Below, piece by piece: positions 56,416 to 64,000 of a stretch of DNA of 64,000 bases. Below the pieces are notes generated by a model, which was given only the letters and a program-made list of their open reading frames with translations, was not told the origin of the DNA and ran no database searches. The position numbers and the translations under genes were made by a program. Each line of letters begins with the position of its first letter. Within the stretch, counting starts at the first letter, position 1. Source of the DNA: Pseudaquabacterium pictum (GTDB lineage: Bacteria; Pseudomonadota; Gammaproteobacteria; Burkholderiales; Burkholderiaceae_C). The DNA lies in assembly GCF_005403045.1 (NCBI RefSeq), contig NZ_BJCL01000001.1:682001-746000 (forward strand), read 5' to 3'.

Positions 56416-57693
56416 TCAGACCGTGCCGAGTTCGATCGCCCGCAGCATGCTGCGTGTCACCAGGGTCACGCCCTGCTCGCTGCGGTGGAAGCGCCGTGCG
56501 TCCTCGGCCGGGTCTTCGCCGATCACCATGCCGTCGGGGATGTGGCAGCCGCGGTCGACCACCACCTTGGTCAGCCGCGCCCCGCGGCCCACCTGCACCT
56601 CGGGCAGCAGCACGCTCCAGTTCACCGTGGCAAAGCTGTGCACGCGCACGCTGGAGAACAGCACCGAGCGGAACACCGCACCCGAGACGATGCAGCCGCC
56701 CGAGACCATCGATTCCACTGCGTTGCCGCGCCGGTCGGGCTGGTTGTGCACGAACTTGGCTGGCGGCAGCTGCGGCTGGTAGGTCCAGATCGGCCAGCGG
56801 GTGTCGTAGAGGTTCAGCTCGGGGTCGGTGGCCGTCAGGTCGATGTTGGCGTCCCAGTAGGCGTCGATCGTGCCCACGTCGCGCCAGTACGGCAGTGATC
56901 CTGGCTTGGTGCCCACGCAGCTCAGGTCGAAAGGATGCGCCACCGCCTTGCCGCTGCGCACCGCCGCCGGGATGATGTCCTTGCCGAAATCATGCGTGCT
57001 GTTCGGGTCGGCCAGGTCGCGCTCCAGCTCGCGGTACAGGTAGCGGGCATTGAAGATGTAGATGCCCATGCTGGCCAGGCTCTTGTCGGGCTTGCCTGGC
57101 ATGGCCGGCGGCTCGGGCGGCTTCTCGACGAACTCCAGGATCTTGCGGCGTTCGTCGATGGCCATCACGCCGAAGGCATGGGCCTCGTCGCGCGGCACCT
57201 CGATGCAGCCCACGGTGCAGTCATGCCCCTGGGCCACATGGTCGGCCAGCATCAGCGCGTAGTTCATCTTGTAGATGTGGTCGCCGGCCAGCACCACGAT
57301 GTAGTCGGCGCCGTAGGCCGCCAGGATGTCCTGGTTCTGGTAGACCGCATCGGCGGTGCCGCGGTACCAGCTCTCCTCGTCCACCCGCTGCTGGGCCGGC
57401 AGCAGGTCGACGAACTCGTTCATCTCGGTCTTCAGGAAGGCCCAGCCGCGCTGCAGGTGGCGCAGCAGGCTGTGGCTCTTGTACTGGGTGATGACGCCGA
57501 TGCGGCGGATGCCGGAGTTCAGGCAGTTGCTGAGCGCGAAGTCGACGATGCGGAACTTGCCGCCGAAGTACACCGCCGGCTTGGCCCGGCTGTCGGTCAG
57601 CTGCTTGAGCCGGCTGCCGCGGCCGCCCGCCAGCACGAGGGCGACCGTGCGCTTGGGCAGGTCGAAGTTGGACGCGAGATCACTGTTGGCCAT
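56416..57693 (-). CDS. glgC: Glucose-1-phosphate adenylyltransferase
   Basis: Makes ADP-glucose from glucose-1-phosphate and ATP, the committed and usually allosterically controlled step of glycogen synthesis. The product has 425 residues (family 420-430). The nucleotide motif [13 protein letters not shown] is near residues 21-33, the substrate loop is [20 protein letters not shown], the sugar-phosphate site contains [26 protein letters not shown], and a left-handed beta-helix forms the C-terminus. ATG 57693 is chosen because AGGAGA lies about 9 bases upstream; an N-terminal extension to 57807 is not supported by homology. It diverges from glgP. Confidence 0.96.
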   Translation of the reverse strand: MANSDLASNFDLPKRTVALVLAGGRGSRLKQLTDSRAKPAVYFGGKFRIVDFALSNCLNSGIRRIGVITQYKSHSLLRHLQRGWAFLKTEMNEFVDLLPAQQRVDEESWYRGTADAVYQNQDILAAYGADYIVVLAGDHIYKMNYALMLADHVAQGHDCTVGCIEVPRDEAHAFGVMAIDERRKILEFVEKPPEPPAMPGKPDKSLASMGIYIFNARYLYRELERDLADPNSTHDFGKDIIPAAVRSGKAVAHPFDLSCVGTKPGSLPYWRDVGTIDAYWDANIDLTATDPELNLYDTRWPIWTYQPQLPPAKFVHNQPDRRGNAVESMVSGGCIVSGAVFRSVLFSSVRVHSFATVNWSVLLPEVQVGRGARLTKVVVDRGCHIPDGMVIGEDPAEDARRFHRSEQGVTLVTRSMLRAIELGTV

Positions 57694-57773
57694 GTCGGTT
57701 CGTCTCCTGCAGCCACTGTCGCACTGCCAGCCCCGTTTGCCAGCAACAACGTGGTTACAAGATGGATGGTGCC

Positions 57774-57814
57774 ATGCCTCGCGGGCGATTTCGCCCGGGC
57801 AAGGCATGAATAAT
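57774..57814 (+). promoter_or_regulatory. 34-bp dyad and adjacent -10 element in the glgC/glgP intergenic region
   Basis: Nested arms ATGCCT (57774-57779), CGGGCGA (57782-57788), centre tt, TCGCCCG (57791-57797) and AGGCAT (57802-57807) make a large imperfect palindrome. A -10-like AATAAT (57809-57814) follows directly on the plus strand, about 92 bases before the glgP ATG. The dyad lies 80 bases upstream of glgC. It looks like an operator for a dimeric regulator between divergent glycogen operons. The remaining 212-base spacer shows nothing else clear. Confidence 0.4.
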
Positions 57815-57905
57815 GCTGCCAGCCTGCAGGGGCCCCGGCCGCCCGCACCACCATCCGCACAGCGAGGTGCCGGTGGCCCCGCCCTGCAACCCGAACAGGA
57901 ACGCC

Positions 57906-60350
<2,445 letters not shown>

Positions 60351-60407
60351 CCCCGGCCGCGGTTGCCGCCACCGCCACCACAACGACAACCACCGAGACA
60401 TCCCGTG

Positions 60408-62618
60408 ATGGCCACTGCCGCCGATTTCGACCTGGTCTGCCAGGGCCGCCACGGCGACCCGTTCGCCATCCTCGGCCCGCACCGGGACGCGGCCGGCGGG
60501 CTGACGGTGCGCGCCTTCCTGCCCGGCGCCCGCGCGGTGGTGGTGCTGGCCGCCGCCAGCGACAAGCGGCTGGGCACGCTGCAGCAGGTGCATGCCGACG
60601 GCCTGTGGGCCGGCCCGGCGGCGTTGCCGGCCGGCCCGGCCACCGCCGACATCCACCACTACCGTCTGCTGATCACCTGGGCCGACGGCACGGTGCAGGT
60701 GGCCGACGACCCGTACCGCTTCGGCCCGGTGCTGGGCGAGCTGGACGCGTGGCTGCTGGCCGAGGGCACGCACCTGCGCCCGTTCGAGGTGCTGGGCGCC
60801 ACGCCGCGCATGCACGGCGGCGTGGCCGGCACCAGCTTTGCGGTGTGGGCGCCGAATGCCATGCGGGTCAGCGTGGTCGGCGATTTCAACCACTGGGACG
60901 GCCGCCGCCACCCGATGCGCCTGCGCCGCGAATGTGGCGTGTGGGAGCTGTTCATCCCCGGCGTGGCGGCCGGCGAGCGCTACAAGTACGAGCTGCTGGG
61001 TCCGCAGGGCCAGCTGCTGCCGCAGAAGGCCGACCCGATGGCCCGGGCCGCCGAGCTGCGGCCGGCCACCGCCAGCGTGGTGGCGCCACTGCCCGACAAG
61101 GTGCCGGCCAGCACCACCCGCCAGGCGGCCAACGCCCTGGGCGCGCCGATCAGCATCTACGAGGTGCACCCCGGCTCCTGGCGGCGCAAGCCCGAGGAGG
61201 GCAACCGCTGGCTGACCTGGGACGAGCTGGCGGCCGAGCTGGTGCCCTACGCGGCCGGCCTGGGCTTCACCCACATCGAGCTGCTGCCGATCAGCGAGCA
61301 CCCATTCGACGGCAGCTGGGGCTACCAGCCCCTGGGGCTGTATGCGCCGACGGCCCGTTTCGGTGACGGCGCCGGCTTCCGCCGCTTCGTGCAGGCCGCC
61401 CATGCAGCGCGTTTGGGCGTTATCCTTGACTGGGTGCCGGCCCACTTCCCCACCGACGCCCACGGCCTGGCCAACTTCGACGGCACCCACCTCTACGAGT
61501 ATGCCGATCCGCGCGAGGGCTACCACCCCGACTGGAACACGCTGATCTGTAACCTGGGCCGCACGGAGGTGCGCAACTTCCTCATCGGCAATGCGCTGTA
61601 CTGGCTGGAGCGCTTCGGCGTCGACGGCCTGCGGGTGGATGCGGTGGCCTCGATGCTCTACCGCGACTACAGCCGCAAGCACGGCGAGTGGATTCCCAAT
61701 GTGCACGGCGGGCGTGAGAACCTGGAGGCCATCAGCTTCCTGCGCCGGCTGAACGAGGTGGTGGGCGGCGAGCGGCCCCAGGCCATCACCCTGGCCGAGG
61801 AATCCACCGCCTTTCCGGCCGTCTCGCGTCCCACCTACGCGGGTGGCCTGGGCTTCCACTTCAAGTGGAACATGGGCTGGATGCACGACACCCTGGCCTA
61901 CATGGCGCGCGACCCGATCCACCGCAGCCACCACCAGGGCGAGCTGAGCTTCGGCCTGGTGTACGCCTTCAACGAAAACTTCGTGCTGCCGCTCTCGCAC
62001 GACGAGGTGGTGCACGGCAAGGGCAGCCTGATTGCCAAGATGCCGGGCGATGGCTGGCAGAAGTTCGCCAACCTGCGCGCCTACTACGGCTTCATGTGGG
62101 GCCACCCGGGCAAGAAGCTGCTGTTCATGGGCGGCGAGTTCGCCCAGGCCAGGGAATGGAACCACGACAGCAGCCTCGACTGGCACCTGCTGCAGCCCGG
62201 CGCCGACCCGGCCCATGCCGGTTTGCAGGCCCTGGTGCGTGACCTGAACACCCTGCACAAGTCCCTGCCCGCCCTGCACCAGCGCGATTGCACGCCCGAC
62301 GGCTTCGAGTGGATCAGCCACGACGATGCCGCCCACAGCGTGCTGGCCTGGGTGCGCCATGGCGAGGGCGACGCGCGGCCGGTGCTGGTGGTCTGCAACT
62401 TCACCCCGGTGGTGCACCACGGCTGGCGGGTGGGCGTGCCGCGCGCCGGCACCTGGACGGAACGGCTGAACACCGACAGCGCCCACTACGGCGGCAGCAA
62501 TGTCGGCCTGCCGCTGGGCGCGGCGCAGGCTGAGGCCATCGCCGCCCACGGCCGGCCGCAGTCCATCCACATCACGCTGCCGCCGCTGGCCACGGTGTTC
62601 TTCGAATGGACCGCCTGA
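60408..62618 (+). CDS. glgB: 1,4-alpha-glucan branching enzyme
   Basis: Introduces alpha-1,6 branches into glycogen. The 736 residues have the long bacterial layout: two N-terminal CBM48-type beta domains ([11 protein letters not shown] near residue 14; [15 protein letters not shown] near residue 156), a GH13 barrel with nucleophile Asp411 ([12 protein letters not shown]), acid/base Glu464 (TLAEEST) and [13 protein letters not shown] near residue 525, and a C-terminal beta domain. ATG 60408 is used; GTG 60405 is an alternative. It overlaps glgX by 13 bases, so translation is coupled. Confidence 0.96.
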   Translation: MATAADFDLVCQGRHGDPFAILGPHRDAAGGLTVRAFLPGARAVVVLAAASDKRLGTLQQVHADGLWAGPAALPAGPATADIHHYRLLITWADGTVQVADDPYRFGPVLGELDAWLLAEGTHLRPFEVLGATPRMHGGVAGTSFAVWAPNAMRVSVVGDFNHWDGRRHPMRLRRECGVWELFIPGVAAGERYKYELLGPQGQLLPQKADPMARAAELRPATASVVAPLPDKVPASTTRQAANALGAPISIYEVHPGSWRRKPEEGNRWLTWDELAAELVPYAAGLGFTHIELLPISEHPFDGSWGYQPLGLYAPTARFGDGAGFRRFVQAAHAARLGVILDWVPAHFPTDAHGLANFDGTHLYEYADPREGYHPDWNTLICNLGRTEVRNFLIGNALYWLERFGVDGLRVDAVASMLYRDYSRKHGEWIPNVHGGRENLEAISFLRRLNEVVGGERPQAITLAEESTAFPAVSRPTYAGGLGFHFKWNMGWMHDTLAYMARDPIHRSHHQGELSFGLVYAFNENFVLPLSHDEVVHGKGSLIAKMPGDGWQKFANLRAYYGFMWGHPGKKLLFMGGEFAQAREWNHDSSLDWHLLQPGADPAHAGLQALVRDLNTLHKSLPALHQRDCTPDGFEWISHDDAAHSVLAWVRHGEGDARPVLVVCNFTPVVHHGWRVGVPRAGTWTERLNTDSAHYGGSNVGLPLGAAQAEAIAAHGRPQSIHITLPPLATVFFEWTA

Positions 62619-64000
62619 GCCCCACGCCGCTGGCGCTGGACGCCGGCCGCCCGTGGCCGCTGGGTGTGCACTGGGACGGCCAGGGCCTGAACATCGCCGT
62701 GGCCAGCACCACGGCGCATGCCATCGAGCTGTGCCTGTTCGATGCCGACGGCCGGCGCGAAACCCACCGCGGCAGCCTGCCCGGCCGCACGCTGGACATC
62801 TGGCACGGCTACCTGCGGGCCGATGCCGGCAGCACGCTGGGCCACCCCGGCCAGCTGTATGGCCTGCGCGCCCACGGCCCGTGGCGGCCCGACCGCGGCC
62901 ACCGCTTCAACCCGCGCAAGCTGCTGCTCGACCCGTACGCCCGCCAGATCGTCGGTGACTTCGACTGGGGCCCCGAGCACTTCGGCCACGACGGCGACCA
63001 CCCGCTGCAGCCCGACCCGCGCGACAACGCCGCCACCGCGTTGAAGGCCCGGGTGGTGCATGACCAATTCGACTGGGGCGACGACCGCCCGCCACGCACG
63101 CCGCTGGCCGACACCGTGCTGTGCGAACTGCATGTGAAGGGCTACACCGCCCTGCACCCCGGCGTGCTCGACGCCCTGCGCGGCACCTATGCCGGCCTGG
63201 CCCAGCCCGCCGTGCTGCGCCACCTGCAGGACCTGGGCATCACCGCGGTCAGCCTGCTGCCGGTGCACCAGTGGCTGGACGAACTGCGCCTGGTCGGCAT
63301 GGGCCTCACCAACTACTGGGGCTACAACACGCTGGGATTCTTCTGCCCGGCGCCGCGGCTGGCGGCCGATCCGGCCAACGCCCGGCAGGAGTTCCGCAGC
63401 ATGGTCAAGGCCCTGCACGGCGCGGGCATCGAGGTGCTGCTGGACGTGGTGTTCAACCACACGGCCGAAAGCGACGCACTGGGCCCGACGATCAGCTGGC
63501 GCGGGCTGGACAACGCCGGCAGCTACCGCCTGCCGCCGGAGCAACGCGCCGCCTACGACAACTACAGCGGCTGCGGCAACACCATCGACATGCGCCAGCC
63601 GGCGATGCTGCGCCTGGTGCTCGACAGCCTGCGCTTCTGGGTGCAGGAGATGCATGTCGACGGCTTCCGCTTCGACCTGGCCACCGCGCTGGGCCGCGGC
63701 CAGGGTGGATTCGAGCGCGACGGTCCGTTCTTCCAGGCCATCGCGCAGGACCCGGTGCTGGCGCCGCTGCTGGCCGCCGGCAAGCTGATCGCCGAGCCCT
63801 GGGACCTGGGCCCCGGCGGCTACCAGGTCGGCAACTTCCCGCGTGGCTGGCTGGAATGGAACGACAGCTTCCGCGACACGGTGCGCGCCTTCTGGCTGGG
63901 CGGCGCCGTCACCCGCGGCCAGTTCGCCCAGGCGCTGGCCGGCTCGTCGCAGCGGTTGCAGGCGGCCCGGCGCGGGCCGTCGGAATCGGTGAACTACGTC
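62606..64000 (+). CDS. glgX: Glycogen debranching enzyme (partial, C-terminus outside window)
   Basis: Isoamylase-type GH13 enzyme that removes alpha-1,6 branches left by phosphorylase. The window contains 465 codons of a protein usually about 650-720 long. The N-terminal CBM48 domain begins [19 protein letters not shown]. The barrel shows [14 protein letters not shown] near residue 175, [10 protein letters not shown] near residue 289, nucleophile Asp357 ([10 protein letters not shown]) and acid/base Glu397 ([17 protein letters not shown]). ATG 62606 lies inside the end of glgB. With GlgP it forms the degradative half of the cluster. Confidence 0.94.
   Translation, partial: MDRLSPTPLALDAGRPWPLGVHWDGQGLNIAVASTTAHAIELCLFDADGRRETHRGSLPGRTLDIWHGYLRADAGSTLGHPGQLYGLRAHGPWRPDRGHRFNPRKLLLDPYARQIVGDFDWGPEHFGHDGDHPLQPDPRDNAATALKARVVHDQFDWGDDRPPRTPLADTVLCELHVKGYTALHPGVLDALRGTYAGLAQPAVLRHLQDLGITAVSLLPVHQWLDELRLVGMGLTNYWGYNTLGFFCPAPRLAADPANARQEFRSMVKALHGAGIEVLLDVVFNHTAESDALGPTISWRGLDNAGSYRLPPEQRAAYDNYSGCGNTIDMRQPAMLRLVLDSLRFWVQEMHVDGFRFDLATALGRGQGGFERDGPFFQAIAQDPVLAPLLAAGKLIAEPWDLGPGGYQVGNFPRGWLEWNDSFRDTVRAFWLGGAVTRGQFAQALAGSSQRLQAARRGPSESVNYV

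Noticed and set aside
57694-57807. N-terminal extension of glgC by 38 codons
   Set aside because: The extension (Cys/His/Arg-rich) matches nothing in the family; ATG 57693 has a good ribosome-binding site and gives the usual length.

Overview
The window is very GC-rich, densely coded chromosomal DNA. Its gene content points to a betaproteobacterium of the order Burkholderiales, probably in the Rubrivivax/Leptothrix/Roseateles-like group. The pointers are the ilvB-ilvH-ilvC order, the sigma factor/DUF3619/DUF3106/RDD string, the nadE-glnB pair and a K+-independent HppA. This placement is inferred from gene families and was not tested by any search. I saw no rRNA, CRISPR array, phage, insertion sequence or integrase. 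There is one tRNA gene.

Layout. 1-3.4 kb: branched-chain amino acid operon ilvBHC on the minus strand (ilvC cut by the window edge). 3.4-6.7 kb: a translationally coupled plus-strand string (sigma factor, DUF3619, DUF3106, RDD protein, DgkA, LOG-family protein). 6.7-8.8 kb: nadE-glnB. 8.9-12.8 kb: an acyltransferase and a Pat-type protein acetyltransferase. 12.9-15.9 kb: soluble (ppa) and membrane (hppA) pyrophosphatases, divergent. 15.9-18.2 kb: a basic amino acid decarboxylase. 18.3-41.2 kb: a pectin/rhamnogalacturonan island. 41.3-48.6 kb: NfeD/SPFH pair, an epimerase, a FadB-like enzyme, DUF2237, tRNA-Ser(GGA), a thioredoxin and an acyl-CoA ligase. 48.8-54.1 kb: an orphan tandem ArsA and modE-modABC. 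54.1-64 kb: a glycogen cluster (peptidase C26-glgA-glgC on minus; glgP-glgB-glgX on plus).

The pectin island is the most distinctive region. It diverges from a GntR/FCD regulator. An identical 20-bp palindrome-containing element lies next to the -10 region of the regulator promoter and of the opposite-strand promoter, so one regulator probably controls both arms. The right arm encodes a TonB-dependent receptor, a CUT1-type sugar ABC importer, oligogalacturonate lyase, a lipoprotein fusing pectin methylesterase to pectate lyase, uronate dehydrogenase and an SMP-30 lactonase. The left arm encodes two enolase-superfamily enzymes, a complete dipeptide/Opp-type ABC importer and a secreted fusion of a rhamnogalacturonan-acetylesterase-like domain to a PL1-like lyase. 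Together they would de-esterify and cleave pectin outside the cytoplasm, import the oligomers and oxidise galacturonate towards galactarate. Later steps (keto-deoxy-galactarate dehydratase, KGSA dehydrogenase, Kdu/Kdg enzymes) are not in the window.

Other links worth following are the nadE-glnB coupling, a candidate ModE operator upstream of modE, a 34-bp dyad in the glgC/glgP intergenic region, and a three-hairpin repeat-like element between pat and ppa. No stretch longer than 300 bases lacks a gene.
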